From Hymenobacter sp. BT559 (GTDB lineage: Bacteria; Bacteroidota; Bacteroidia; Cytophagales; Hymenobacteraceae), in contig NZ_JAGETY010000014.1 of assembly GCF_017571525.1 (NCBI RefSeq), positions 1 through 64,000 of the forward strand: a DNA stretch of 64,000 nucleotides, read 5' to 3'. Below the pieces are notes generated by a model, which saw only the letters and a list, made by a program, of their open reading frames with translations, made no database searches and was not told the DNA's origin. Positions 51,563-60,663 of this stretch are shown one piece after another; the stretch's first letter is position 1, and every line of letters starts with the position of its first letter. Both the position numbers and the translations under genes were made by a program.

Positions 51563-54500
51563 CTAATGCGCCACTAGCTCCGGTTCCGACGCGTGTGCAG
51601 GGTTAGCCACCGGCTCTTTTTTCACCTCGGCATCCAAATTTTTAGGCTTCTCGAAGCTGGCAAACAGCACGTACAGGCCCGGTATCAGCACCATGCCGAA
51701 GATGGTGCCGATGAGCATGCCGCCCGCCGCCGCCGTGCCGATAGAGCGGTTGCCCAGGGCGCCCGCGCCGTCGGCCAGCACCAGCGGAATTAGGCCCGCG
51801 ATGAATGCGAAGGAGGTCATCAGAATGGGCCGTAGGCGCGATACGGCACCCTGCACGGCGGCCTCCAGCACGGTGGCGCCGGCGCGGCGGCGCTGCTCGG
51901 CAAACTCGATAACGAGGATAGCGTTTTTGCCCAGCAGGCCGATGAGCATCACGAGCGCCACCTGGGCGTAGATGTTGTTTTCGAGCCCTAGCAGCTTGAG
52001 GCTGAGAAAGGCGCCGAACACGCCGGTGGGCAAACTCAGTAGCACGGGCAGCGGCAGCAGCAGGCTTTCGTACTGGGCGGCCAGCAGCAAGTACACGAAG
52101 ATGAGCACGATACCGAACACGTAGAGCGCCTGGTCGCCGCTCAGGATTTGCTCGCGGGTCATGCCGCTCCACTCGTAGCTGAAGCCGCGGGGCAGCACAT
52201 CGGCGGCCACTTTTTCGATGGCCGTGATGGCGTCGCCCGAGCTGTGGCCGGCGGCGGCGTCGCCGTTTATCATGGCCGAGGTGTACATGTTGTAGCGTGT
52301 GAGCTGGTCGGGGCCGAAGACGCGCTCCAGCGTCACGAACGTGGAGAAGGGCACCATCTCGCCGCGGTTGTTTTTCACGTGCAGGGCCAGCAGGTCGTCG
52401 GGCCGGCCGCGGTACTCGGGGCTAGCCTGCACCATCACCTTGTACATCTGGCCGAAGCGGATGAAGTTGCTGGCGTAGTAGCTGCCCAGCAGCGTTTGCA
52501 GGGTGCTCATGGCTTTGTCCACGGTCACACCCTGCTTGGCGGCCATGTCCTGGTCGAGGTGAATGAGGTACTGCGGAAAATTGGGGTCGAAGCCCGTGAA
52601 CGCACCGTTGATGGCCGGCTCCTTTTGCAGCGCCGCCAGGAAGGTTTGCGATACCTTGGCCGTCTGCTGCAAGTCGCCGCGGCCCGACTTATCGAGCAAG
52701 CGCAGCTCGAAGCCGCTGCTGTTGCCAAAGCCCGGCACCGTGGGCGGCGGCAGAAACTGAATTTCGGCATCGGCAATGCCCGCCGTCTTCTTTTCCAGCT
52801 CTTTAATCACGTCGGTCACTGACTGCTCGCGCTCGTCCCAGCCTTTGAGGTTAATCATGCCCATGCCGTAGCTGGAGCCGGCCACTTCGTTCACGAGGCT
52901 ATAGCCCGCTAGGGTCGAAACCGACTCTACCGGCCCCATTTTCTGGGCGATGCGCTGCACCTGGGCCAGCACGGCTTCGGTGCGCTCCACGGTGGCGCCG
53001 GCTGGGGTGGTCACGTTGATGTACACCATACCCTGGTCCTCGGTCGGGATAAAGCCCGAGGGCAGGATGCGGCTCACGCCCCAGGTAGCCCCAAAGAAGA
53101 GCAGCAGCGCCCCGATAGTCACGAGCCGGCGGCCAGCAATGCCGCCCAGCAGCCGCTGGTAGCCGCCGGCTAGCCCCTCGTATTTGGTATTAAAGCCCTT
53201 GAAGAACCGGCCCACCAAGCCCGTGCGCTCGCCCTCGTGCTGCTTCAGCATAAGCGCGCAGAGCGCTGGCGTAAGCGTCACGGCATTGACACCCGAAATG
53301 ACGATGGCGATGGCTAGCGTGAGCGAAAACTGGCGGTAGAACACGCCCACTGGCCCGTCCATAAACGACACCGGAATGAACACCGCCGACATCACCAAGG
53401 TGATGGCAATCAGCGAGCTGCTGATTTCGTGCATGGCTTCGAAGGTGGCGCTGCGGGCGTCCATGTGCTTCTCCTCCATCTTAGCGTGCACGGCCTCGAC
53501 CACCACAATGGCATTATCGACCACAATACCGATGGCGAGTACCAACGCAAAGAGCGTGAGCAGGTTAATCGAGAAGCCCAGCATCTGCATGAAGGCGAGC
53601 GTGCCGATGAGCGCCACCGGCACGGCTAGGGCCGGAATGAGCGTGGAGCGCCAGTCTTGCAGGAAGAGGTATACGATGACGAACACCAGCAGGAATGCCT
53701 CGACCAGCGTGCGCAGCACCTCGTGGATACTGGCGTCGAGGAAGCGCGATACGTCGTAGGCGATGCTGTACTTCATGCCCGGCGGGAAGCTCGTGGCTTG
53801 CAGCTCGGCCATGCGGTTTTTCACGTTGGCAATCACGTCGCTGGCATTGGAGCCGGGGCGCTGCTTGAGCATGATGGCCGCCGAGGGCTGCCCGTCGTTC
53901 TTCGACGACATGCCGTAGGTGAGCGAGCCAAATTCCACGTCGGCCACTGCCTTGAGGCGCAACACCGAGCCGTCGGGGTTAGAGCGAATGACAATGTTGC
54001 GGTACTGCTCGGGCTCGAAAAACTTGCCGGTGTAGCGCAGCACATACTGCAGCTGCTGGGCCGCGCCGCCCGAGCTTTCGCCCGATTTACCCGGCGCCGC
54101 CTCCACATTTTGGGCCCGGATGGCTTCCACAATCTCGTCGGTGCCCACCTCGTAAGCGGCCATGCGGTCGGGCTTCAGCCATACCCGCATCGAGTATTCA
54201 CGCGAGCCCATAATCTCGGCAAAGCCCACGCCGTTGATGCGCTTGAGCTCCTGCAAGACGTTGATGTCGGCGAAGTTGTAGATGAATTTCTCGCCCGCCT
54301 TCTTGTCGTCACTCGTGATGTTGAGGTAGAGCAGCATGGAGTTTACCTCCTTCTCCGTAGTCACGCCGGCCTTAATTACCTCCTCGGGCAATTCGTCAAT
54401 CACGGTCGTGACGCGGTTCTGCACGCCCACCGCCGCCAGGTCGGGGTCGGTACCTACTTCGAAGAACACCGTGATGAGCGTCACGCCGTTGTTCGAGCTC

Positions 54501-54742
54501 ACCGAGTTCATGTAAGTCATGCCCGGCACGCCGTTGATGGCGCGCTCCAGCGGCGTGGCCACGGCCTTGGCGCACACCTCGGCATTGGCGCCGGTGTACT
54601 TGGCCGTCACGGTCACCGAAGGCGGCACAATGTCCGGAAACTGCGTGATGGGCAGCGTGTACAGGGCTAGCCCGCCTAGCAGCACCAGAAACACGGAAAT
54701 AACCAGCGAGAGTATCGGCCGGCGAATGAAGATATCGAACAT
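51563..54742 (-). CDS. RND efflux pump inner-membrane subunit (HAE1 type)
   Basis: A 1059-aa RND transporter. The ATG at 54742 begins MFDIFIRRPIL, the typical N-terminus of the family; an upstream ATG at 54763 is less likely. Twelve membrane helices and two large periplasmic loops are evident, and TM4 keeps the proton-relay acids in LALVLAIGIVVDNAIVVVEA. Motifs such as FIPTEDQGMVYINVTTPAGA are hydrophobe/amphiphile pump signatures rather than CusA metal type. It exports drugs or similar compounds through the adaptor and channel genes next to it. Confidence 0.96.
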   Translation of the reverse strand: MFDIFIRRPILSLVISVFLVLLGGLALYTLPITQFPDIVPPSVTVTAKYTGANAEVCAKAVATPLERAINGVPGMTYMNSVSSNNGVTLITVFFEVGTDPDLAAVGVQNRVTTVIDELPEEVIKAGVTTEKEVNSMLLYLNITSDDKKAGEKFIYNFADINVLQELKRINGVGFAEIMGSREYSMRVWLKPDRMAAYEVGTDEIVEAIRAQNVEAAPGKSGESSGGAAQQLQYVLRYTGKFFEPEQYRNIVIRSNPDGSVLRLKAVADVEFGSLTYGMSSKNDGQPSAAIMLKQRPGSNASDVIANVKNRMAELQATSFPPGMKYSIAYDVSRFLDASIHEVLRTLVEAFLLVFVIVYLFLQDWRSTLIPALAVPVALIGTLAFMQMLGFSINLLTLFALVLAIGIVVDNAIVVVEAVHAKMEEKHMDARSATFEAMHEISSSLIAITLVMSAVFIPVSFMDGPVGVFYRQFSLTLAIAIVISGVNAVTLTPALCALMLKQHEGERTGLVGRFFKGFNTKYEGLAGGYQRLLGGIAGRRLVTIGALLLFFGATWGVSRILPSGFIPTEDQGMVYINVTTPAGATVERTEAVLAQVQRIAQKMGPVESVSTLAGYSLVNEVAGSSYGMGMINLKGWDEREQSVTDVIKELEKKTAGIADAEIQFLPPPTVPGFGNSSGFELRLLDKSGRGDLQQTAKVSQTFLAALQKEPAINGAFTGFDPNFPQYLIHLDQDMAAKQGVTVDKAMSTLQTLLGSYYASNFIRFGQMYKVMVQASPEYRGRPDDLLALHVKNNRGEMVPFSTFVTLERVFGPDQLTRYNMYTSAMINGDAAAGHSSGDAITAIEKVAADVLPRGFSYEWSGMTREQILSGDQALYVFGIVLIFVYLLLAAQYESLLLPLPVLLSLPTGVFGAFLSLKLLGLENNIYAQVALVMLIGLLGKNAILVIEFAEQRRRAGATVLEAAVQGAVSRLRPILMTSFAFIAGLIPLVLADGAGALGNRSIGTAAAGGMLIGTIFGMVLIPGLYVLFASFEKPKNLDAEVKKEPVANPAHASEPELVAH

Positions 54743-54794
54743 TGATTCTTGCTTAGTAATCAACTAATTAACTGGATGACAGGCCCCACAAAGC

Positions 54795-54899
54795 CGTCAT
54801 GCAGAGCGTAGCATCTCGCTTGCATCGTTGGGAGTAGTAGCGCGGACTTTTAGTCCGCGAGTTGGCTGACCTCACTCGCGGACTAAAAGTCCGCGCTAC
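54795..54899. repeat. Compound repeat between adaptor and pump genes (family C plus B-like)
   Basis: GTAGCGCGGACTTTTAGTCC with following CGCGAGT (54837-54862) pairs perfectly with 54874-54899. Each arm is itself a palindrome. Next to it, 54795-54818 carries GTCATGCAGAGCGTAGCATC, a different dispersed-repeat word. The right end lies 6 bp from the adaptor stop. Confidence 0.85.
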
Positions 54900-54905
54900 T
54901 TGCTG

Positions 54906-56063
54906 TTACTGCGCGGCCACGGCCAGCGAGTCCATCACCACGGCTTTGGCCTTGATTTGCTGCTTGTCGCGCAGCTCCGGTGCGCCCTCGTACACCACGC
55001 GCTCGCCGGGTTTGAGGCCCTCTTTCACCACGTAGAAGTCGCCAAGGCGCGTTTGAGGCGTGAAGCTGCGGGTGTGCACCATGCTATTCTGGTCCACCAC
55101 GTACACGAAGTTCTGGTCCTGAATCTCGAACACCGCCTTTTGGGGCAGTAACAGCGCCGAAGGCAACTGGCTGGTTAGGCGTATCTTACCTGATGCGCCG
55201 TGCTTAAGCAGGCGGTCGGGGTTAGGGAAGCGGGCGCGCAGGGCGATGGAGCCGGTGTTGGGGTTGAACTCACTCTCGGCGGTTTCGATGTGGCCGGCTA
55301 GGGGGTAGGGGTCGCCGTTGGCCAGGGTCAGGCGCACCGAGTCGGAGTGCAGCTCGGGGTGCTCGCGGCGGGCCTTGGTGTAGTTCATGTAGCTGCCCTC
55401 GGCCACGTCGAAGTAGGCGAAAATGGAGCTGAGGTCCGACACCGTGGTCAGCAGCGTGCCTTCTTCCACCACGCTGCCCACCTTGAGCGGAATGCGGTCG
55501 AGCACGCCATCGAAGGGCGCGCGCACCAGCGTGTAGCCCAGGCTGAGGCGGGCGGCGGCCACGCCGGCTAGGGCATCGGCCACGCGGGCATCGGCCTCCT
55601 TCACCTTGCTTGTGGAGAGGGCCAGCTCGGTTTTGGCGATGATGTTCTTATCGACCAGCAGGCGCACGCGGTCGCGCTCTACGCGCACGGCGGCGGCCTG
55701 GGCCTGGGCGCTGGCTACGGCCGCCTGAGCCTGGCGCAGCTTGTTTTGGTAGGCGCTGGCATTGAGGCGGAAAAGCGGCTGGCCCTTCTTCACGGGCTTG
55801 CCCTCATCCACAAAAATCTGCTCCAGAAAGCCAGCTACCTGGGCGCGTACTTCCACGTTGCGCACGGCCTGCACATCGGCCACGTAGTCGCGGTGCAACT
55901 GCTGCTCCGAGGTTTTGAGGGTCACTACTGGCACCACGGGCGGGGCCTCGGCGTTGTCCTTCTTGGCCTTGGCTGAGCAGCCGCCCAGGCCTAGCGCCAG
56001 CAAGCCCGCGGCGCTGGCCATGGCGACGTAATGAAAGAAAGAGCGGCTACTCAAGGGGTTCAT
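54906..56063 (-). CDS. RND efflux periplasmic adaptor (MFP/HlyD family)
   Basis: The 385-aa adaptor is a lipoprotein (LLALGLGGC, Cys29) with VVTLKTSEQQLHRDYVADVQ, a biotinyl-lipoyl-like half motif AQVAGFLEQIFVDEGKPVKK, a coiled-coil hairpin (about 105-170), and the matching second half LVRAPFDGVLDRIPLKVGSV. It links the RND pump and the outer-membrane channel. It lies next to a small membrane protein gene and is separated from the pump gene by a compound repeat. Confidence 0.95.
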   Translation of the reverse strand: MNPLSSRSFFHYVAMASAAGLLALGLGGCSAKAKKDNAEAPPVVPVVTLKTSEQQLHRDYVADVQAVRNVEVRAQVAGFLEQIFVDEGKPVKKGQPLFRLNASAYQNKLRQAQAAVASAQAQAAAVRVERDRVRLLVDKNIIAKTELALSTSKVKEADARVADALAGVAAARLSLGYTLVRAPFDGVLDRIPLKVGSVVEEGTLLTTVSDLSSIFAYFDVAEGSYMNYTKARREHPELHSDSVRLTLANGDPYPLAGHIETAESEFNPNTGSIALRARFPNPDRLLKHGASGKIRLTSQLPSALLLPQKAVFEIQDQNFVYVVDQNSMVHTRSFTPQTRLGDFYVVKEGLKPGERVVYEGAPELRDKQQIKAKAVVMDSLAVAAQ

Positions 56064-56099
56064 ATAGAAAGGATGTACAAGTCGAAAAGCCCCGGCCTG

Positions 56100-56372
56100 C
56101 TACTGGGCTGAGGTGGCAGCCGTGGGCACGGCTTGCGGAAGGAGAGAAGGATGCAGGGCTAGCAGGCTGTCCTGCTGGTGGTGGTCGGCCTGGCAGCGGG
56201 CCAGCAGCCGCTGCGTGAGGCGCAGGTCGGCTTCGGCTTCCTGCAAGTCATCGTAGTCGGCCGCCACCAGGGGGCGGCTGTAAAGCAAAAACCCATTGAG
56301 CACCAGCGACAACGCCAGCGCTCCTGCCAGCAGCACCGATAAAAAATTTAAGGACCGAGAAGGGCGAGGCAT
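56100..56372 (-). CDS. Small single-helix membrane protein in the efflux cluster
   Basis: 90 aa from the ATG at 56372, with one membrane helix at about 8-30 (LNFLSVLLAGALALSLVLNG) and a short helical periplasmic tail (DDLQEAEADLRLTQRLLA) with one Cys. It resembles no known domain. It lies directly upstream of the adaptor gene (36 bp) on the same strand, so a role as accessory subunit of the pump is plausible. An ATG at 56408 would add 12 residues. Confidence 0.65.
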   Translation of the reverse strand: MPRPSRSLNFLSVLLAGALALSLVLNGFLLYSRPLVAADYDDLQEAEADLRLTQRLLARCQADHHQQDSLLALHPSLLPQAVPTAATSAQ

Positions 56373-56489
56373 GGCAAAGCAGGGCAGTGGCAACTGCCCG
56401 CAAAGCACCCTAACCGATATTAAAACGGTATGAGAACCGTATTAGAAAAGATGAAAACATAGTGAAAGTACGCTTTCACTATGACCTCA

Positions 56490-57203
56490 CTAGGCTAGCC
56501 GAAAGCTTTCCATGCCGGGGCTAGCCAACAACGCATTCGCTACTTCTGCCGGGCCGCCAAAGGCTAGCCAATCCACTAGCTCGGCCTGGTAAAAACACCA
56601 GGAATAGTTGGCGGCAAAGACGTAGGTTGGGAAGGAGCCATCCTGGCGATAGGTTTTTGGTAAGTCAGCCAGGGTACCCAGGGCCAGCCAGTCGGCGGGG
56701 AGGCCATCGCTGTCCCAAGTGCCGTTTCCCTCTTCTTGCGAGCCGTAGAAATAGGCCTCCATAGCTGGCCCCATAGCCTGAGTTAACCGTTGGGCAAATG
56801 CCTCGGTGAATAGCGAGGAGCTACCCAGGTGCGGCGGCCAGTGGCCGCCGTGGGCCCGGCTGATAGCTGCGCTGTCAAAATCAGTACCATAGGCCAGGCC
56901 TAACGAGGCAGCTATTTCCTGGTGCGTAATGGGCTGGAGGCGGCTAACCGCCGGCTGCCCCTGCACGATGCCGTACTTATTCCAAAACGCCGCGCGAGCA
57001 TTCAACTCCGCCACCGAGCTGCGGGCAAACGAGTATTCGGCAATCGGCACACTCCTGTCGATACCCAGCGGCGGCAGTAGGTTGAGATAAGTCTCATACC
57101 CAGCCGGCAACCCTGGCACCGAGGCCGCGGCAGTGCCAGCATGGTCGGGCAGCCAGGCCAGCTGGTCGGTGATGGTAACGTAATGGAATGGCATGGGGCA
57201 CAA
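56490..57203 (-). CDS. Unknown 237-aa protein in the efflux/two-component cluster
   Basis: A soluble 237-aa protein with no signal peptide. Conserved-looking blocks are HYVTITDQLAWLPDH, AYFYGSQEEGNGTWDSDGLP and VFAANYSWCFYQAELVDWLA, rich in Trp, Tyr and Gly. I recognise no family. The start at 57203 lies 12 bp after the histidine kinase stop, so it is very likely in its operon; a second ATG at 57194 is equally good. A sensor partner, substrate-binding or unrelated inserted gene are all possible. Confidence 0.72.
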   Translation of the reverse strand: MCPMPFHYVTITDQLAWLPDHAGTAAASVPGLPAGYETYLNLLPPLGIDRSVPIAEYSFARSSVAELNARAAFWNKYGIVQGQPAVSRLQPITHQEIAASLGLAYGTDFDSAAISRAHGGHWPPHLGSSSLFTEAFAQRLTQAMGPAMEAYFYGSQEEGNGTWDSDGLPADWLALGTLADLPKTYRQDGSFPTYVFAANYSWCFYQAELVDWLAFGGPAEVANALLASPGMESFRLA

Positions 57204-57215
57204 GGTAATAAATAG

Positions 57216-58592
57216 CTACACCGGCAGTGCTGGCAGCCACACCGTGGCTGTAGTGCCCTCGCCCACGGCCGAGGTCAACTTTAGCCGGCCACCGTGGCGC
57301 TGCACAATGCGCTGCGTGAGGGGCAGGCCCAGGCCGTAGCCCGGGCGACCCACTGCGCCGGCGGCTCGGTACAGCGGCTCGTAGATGTGGCTCAGCTCCT
57401 CGGGGCTGAGGCCGGGGCCGACGTCGGTGATGCGCACGCGCAGGGTGGCGGGGCCGTCGTAGCCTACTTCAGCTAGCACGGGGCCAACTGAGTATTTGGC
57501 GGCGTTGTCGAGCAGGTTGAGTAGGGCGGTGGTGAGCAGCTCGGCATTGCCGGGCATCATAAATACGTCGCCCTCGAAGGCTTCGGGCAGCGTACCGAAG
57601 GCTAGCCGCAGCTCACGGCCGGGGTATTTGGCCCGAGCAAAGTCCAGGGCCTGGTTCAGGCACTCATCCAGGCGCACGGGCTTGAAGGCGGGCAGCGTGC
57701 CATCGGCCTTGGCCAGGGCCAGGAGGCTAGCGGTGAGGCTTTGCAAATGCCGGGCGGCGTCGAGCGAGTGGGCGAGGCTTTCGCGGGCGGCGGGCAGGTT
57801 ATTGTCGTAGGCCAGGGCCGTTTCGAGGGTGCCGGTGAGGGTGGTGAGCGGCGTGCGCAACTCGTGTGAGGCGTGGGCCAGGAAGCTTTTTTGTGCCTCA
57901 AATGCCTGCTCCAGCCCGGCCAGCATTTCATTGAAGACGCGGGCTAGTTGGGCTAGCTCGTCGCGCCCATTGCCCTCCGACAAGCGCCGGCCCAGGCTGC
58001 TGGCCGAGATGCGTCCCGCCTGCCGGCTGATGCGCGCCACCGGCGCCAGCGCGGCCCCCGCAAAATACCACCCGGCCAAAATGCTGAGGGCCAGTGCGCC
58101 CACATTGCCCACCAGCAGTAGCAGCCCCAGCTGGTGCAGCCGGGCCCAGCCCACCTGGTCCTCGGCCGATACAAAAATCGTGTATTGCTCACCCTCGTGG
58201 TCGTAGCCCATGCCCACGGCCTCGCGGCGCCCGGCAGTGGCAAAAGCTACCTGCTGCCCGGGACGCAGCGCCGGCAGGTGCGCTTGGTTCAGCGTTTGGT
58301 CGATGTCATCGGCGCTGCTGTAGCGCAAGCCGCCATCGGGGCCATAGATGCTGATTTGCTCGTTGGGAAGCGTTACCAAATCGCGGCGACGCAAGCTGCC
58401 GAGCTGCCCGGTTTCGAGCTTGCCGGGGCGCACGAGCAGGCGCGTGGCTAGGGTAGCGCTCGTGCCCAACCGATGCTCAAAGCGTTGGGCGCGCGTGCTG
58501 GCATTGAAATAGTAAATGAACGCCGAAAAGCTGACCTGAATAGCCAGCACCACCAGCGTAAAGCGTAGCATCAGCTTATTGCGAATCAGCAT
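57216..58592 (-). CDS. Sensor histidine kinase
   Basis: 458 aa with two membrane helices (about 10-30 and 157-180), a periplasmic sensor of about 120 residues, a HAMP region, then HisKA with FLAHASHELRTPLTTLTGTL and HATPase with LLNLLDNAAKYS, DVGPGLSPEEL and GYGLGLPLTQRIVQ. It would autophosphorylate on the His of SHELRTP and pass phosphate to the response regulator encoded upstream. The efflux genes downstream on the same strand are its likely targets. Confidence 0.95.
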   Translation of the reverse strand: MLIRNKLMLRFTLVVLAIQVSFSAFIYYFNASTRAQRFEHRLGTSATLATRLLVRPGKLETGQLGSLRRRDLVTLPNEQISIYGPDGGLRYSSADDIDQTLNQAHLPALRPGQQVAFATAGRREAVGMGYDHEGEQYTIFVSAEDQVGWARLHQLGLLLLVGNVGALALSILAGWYFAGAALAPVARISRQAGRISASSLGRRLSEGNGRDELAQLARVFNEMLAGLEQAFEAQKSFLAHASHELRTPLTTLTGTLETALAYDNNLPAARESLAHSLDAARHLQSLTASLLALAKADGTLPAFKPVRLDECLNQALDFARAKYPGRELRLAFGTLPEAFEGDVFMMPGNAELLTTALLNLLDNAAKYSVGPVLAEVGYDGPATLRVRITDVGPGLSPEELSHIYEPLYRAAGAVGRPGYGLGLPLTQRIVQRHGGRLKLTSAVGEGTTATVWLPALPV

Positions 58593-58620
58593 GTTAGCAA
58601 TGGGTGCGTGACAGTATACC

Positions 58621-58740
58621 CGTTTGTCATTGCGAGCGCAACGAAGTGAAGCGCGGCAATCCTTCTTTATCGTATGCTTCGTTGTAAAACTATCCCTAAC
58701 GTGAAGGGAAGATTGCGACGCTACGCTCGCAATTACAACT
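58621..58740. repeat. Inverted repeat, family A copy 2
   Basis: The left part has GTCATTGCGAGCGCAACGAA and GCGCGGCAATCC; the right part is its imperfect complement (GATTGCGACGC, GCTCGCAATTACAA). It fills the gap between the response regulator and the kinase gene, so it lies inside an otherwise tight operon. Confidence 0.82.
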
Positions 58741-58759
58741 GATTACTACTTGCGACTTC

Positions 58760-59437
58760 TCATTGCTCGCGCATCACGTAGCCCATGCCCACTACAGTAT
58801 GAATGAGCTTGGGCGAAAAATCACGGTCCAGCTTCTTGCGCAAATAGCTTACGTACACGTCGATAACATTGGTGGTCGTGTCGAAGTCCAGGTCCCAGAC
58901 GCGCTCGGCGATGTCTACGCGCGACACCACGCGGCCGCGGTTGCGGAGCAGGTGCTCCAGCAGCGAATACTCGCGGGTGGTGAGGTCGATGCGCTGGCCG
59001 GCGCGGGTCACGGTTTTGGCGTCGAGGTCGAGCACCAGGTCGGCCATGTGCAGCTCACGACGCTCGCCGTTGGCCACGGCGTAGCGCTGGGTAAGGGCGC
59101 GGGCGCGCATCAGTAGTTCCCTGAACTCGAAGGGCTTAACCAAGTAGTCATCGGCTCCTGCTGCGAAGCCGGCTTCCTTGTCGTCGAGGCTGTCGAGGGC
59201 CGTGAGTAGCAGCACCGGCACGCGCTGGCTAGCCCCCCTGATGCGGCGGCACAGCTCCACACCGTTCAGGTAGGGGAGATTAATGTCCAGAATAACCAGG
59301 TCGTAGGGCTGCTGCTCGTAGAGCGACCAGCCGGTGCGCCCGTCGTAGGCCACGGTAAGGTCGTAGCCTTCGTGCTCAAACCCCTTTTTTACGAACGAGG
59401 CGAGCGGCGGCTCGTCTTCCACCAACAAGATTTTCAT
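58760..59437 (-). CDS. OmpR-family response regulator
   Basis: The ATG at 59437 gives 225 aa starting KILLVEDEPPLASFVKKGFE; a longer reading to 59482 adds 15 doubtful residues. The receiver phosphorylation site is the Asp in DLVILDINLPYLNG, with DDYLVKPFEFRELLMRARAL and a C-terminal winged helix (TREYSLLEHLLRNRGRVVSR, IDVYVSYLRKKLD). It is the first gene of the efflux cluster and most likely its activator, together with the kinase downstream. Confidence 0.95.
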   Translation of the reverse strand: MKILLVEDEPPLASFVKKGFEHEGYDLTVAYDGRTGWSLYEQQPYDLVILDINLPYLNGVELCRRIRGASQRVPVLLLTALDSLDDKEAGFAAGADDYLVKPFEFRELLMRARALTQRYAVANGERRELHMADLVLDLDAKTVTRAGQRIDLTTREYSLLEHLLRNRGRVVSRVDIAERVWDLDFDTTTNVIDVYVSYLRKKLDRDFSPKLIHTVVGMGYVMREQ

Positions 59438-59538
59438 AAGCAAAAAGGCTAACCAGTGCCCCGGCGCCGGCCTCAAAACCAACGCGGGCCGCCCCGCAAG
59501 CTAGTGCCGGGCGGCCCGCTAGGGCAGTCAACGAGCGG

Positions 59539-60030
59539 CTACAACTGGGGCTGCACCTGGCCGGCCTGCTCGCGGCAATACGTGATAAAATCGGAGTTAA
59601 TAGGCTCAAGGCCAGCTTCGCGCATCTTGGTGGCTACCTGGCCGCGGTGGTAGCTGGCGTGCACCACGCAGTGGGTCAGGATGTCGCTCACCTGCGAGTC
59701 GAAGGCATCGCCCTGCGAGTTGGTGTACTGAATGTGGCGGTTCAATTCGGCCTCGTCGGTAGTGGCGCAGAGGTCGGCAAACTTTTGCGAGGTTTGCTCG
59801 TGCCAGTGGTGCAGGCCAGCCAGGTCGTGCTCCTGCCACACTTTGAGGGGGCTAGCCGTGCCGCTGAGGCGGGCAATCCAGATGGCCTGGGCATTGATAA
59901 CGTGGCTGAATATGCGGAGCGCGGCTTTGGGGGCCTCCTGGCCAGCGGCCACCGACGAGTCGAGGCGGCGCAGAAGCGTTTCGTTGGCCCACACGTTGAA
60001 AACGCCGAGCTTAGCGATGGTATTAATCAT
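59539..60030 (-). CDS. DinB-like four-helix protein
   Basis: The ATG at 60030 gives 163 aa; a longer frame to 60288 overlaps the next gene and lacks coding character. The sequence INTIAKLGVFNVWANETLLR and DSQVSDILTHCVVHASYHRGQVATK match the DinB/YfiT-like metal-binding fold, with three His residues that could bind a divalent metal. Members range from thiol transferases to proteins without known function. It lies just downstream of the DUF6970 lipoprotein gene. Confidence 0.88.
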   Translation of the reverse strand: MINTIAKLGVFNVWANETLLRRLDSSVAAGQEAPKAALRIFSHVINAQAIWIARLSGTASPLKVWQEHDLAGLHHWHEQTSQKFADLCATTDEAELNRHIQYTNSQGDAFDSQVSDILTHCVVHASYHRGQVATKMREAGLEPINSDFITYCREQAGQVQPQL

Positions 60031-60063
60031 GAGAGGAAAAGCAAAAGGTAGTTTGACTGCAAA

Positions 60064-60107
60064 GAAAAGGACGTCCTGCCTCGACAAGCGCAGCAGAACG
60101 TCCTTTT
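60064..60107 (-). terminator. Probable terminator of DUF6970 lipoprotein gene
   Basis: AAAAGGACGT (60064-60073) pairs with ACGTCCTTTT (60098-60107) around a partially paired 24-bp centre. It lies between the lipoprotein stop at 60125 and the DinB-like start. Confidence 0.6.
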
Positions 60108-60124
60108 GTACTGGTAGGCGCCCC

Positions 60125-60586
60125 TCAGCGGGGGTCTTGCCACACGAGCTGCTCGTTGGTGCGGCGCTTCTCAAAGTTGGCGCACTTGCCATCGCCCTTG
60201 CCCGTGATGCCGCCTTCGGGGTGGCACAACACCTTGCCCTGGGCATCATAAAGCACCGATTGCTGGTCGCAGCACGGCGCCGACTCATAGTACACCGTTT
60301 CGCCCTCGTATTGGTAGCGCGAAATGCGGATAATGGGGTTGCGCTTGCGGGTGGCCAAGATGTTCTGAATGCGATTGCGGAGCCACTGAGGCCGGGCGGT
60401 GCTGTCGAGGCGCATGCCGCGAATGGGCACCGGGTCTACGGTGTTGGCGCTGGTGGGCGCAGGGGTATCGCGCTCACTCACAAAGCCTTCAGCGGGCGGC
60501 GTGGTGGGCGTGTTCACCACCACATCTTGTTGGCAGGCCCCTAGCAGCAGGGCTAGCGCGGTAAATGGTATCAGTAGCAGGCGCAT
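60125..60586 (-). CDS. DUF6970 domain lipoprotein
   Basis: 153 aa with a lipoprotein signal (LLIPFTALALLLGAC, Cys18), a Pro/Thr-rich linker, then a short domain with WLRNRIQNILATRKRNP, YYESAPCCDQQSVLYDAQGK and GITGKGDGKCANF. This fits DUF6970, a small periplasmic family of Bacteroidota with conserved Cys residues. Its function is unknown. It is on the same strand as the diacylglycerol kinase gene upstream, after a 77-bp gap. Confidence 0.85.
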   Translation of the reverse strand: MRLLLIPFTALALLLGACQQDVVVNTPTTPPAEGFVSERDTPAPTSANTVDPVPIRGMRLDSTARPQWLRNRIQNILATRKRNPIIRISRYQYEGETVYYESAPCCDQQSVLYDAQGKVLCHPEGGITGKGDGKCANFEKRRTNEQLVWQDPR

Positions 60587-60663
60587 TGCGGAGCGGACTA
60601 GTAAAAGTGAACGAGCGCCAAAGAAGCGCTAGCCCCCTACGTTACGCCAACCGCCCCGAATAG

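Noticed and set aside
53657-54670. 337-codon plus-strand frame opposite the RND pump gene
   Set aside because: The opposite strand encodes a full-length RND pump with all expected motifs; this His/Val/Gly-rich frame is a shadow.
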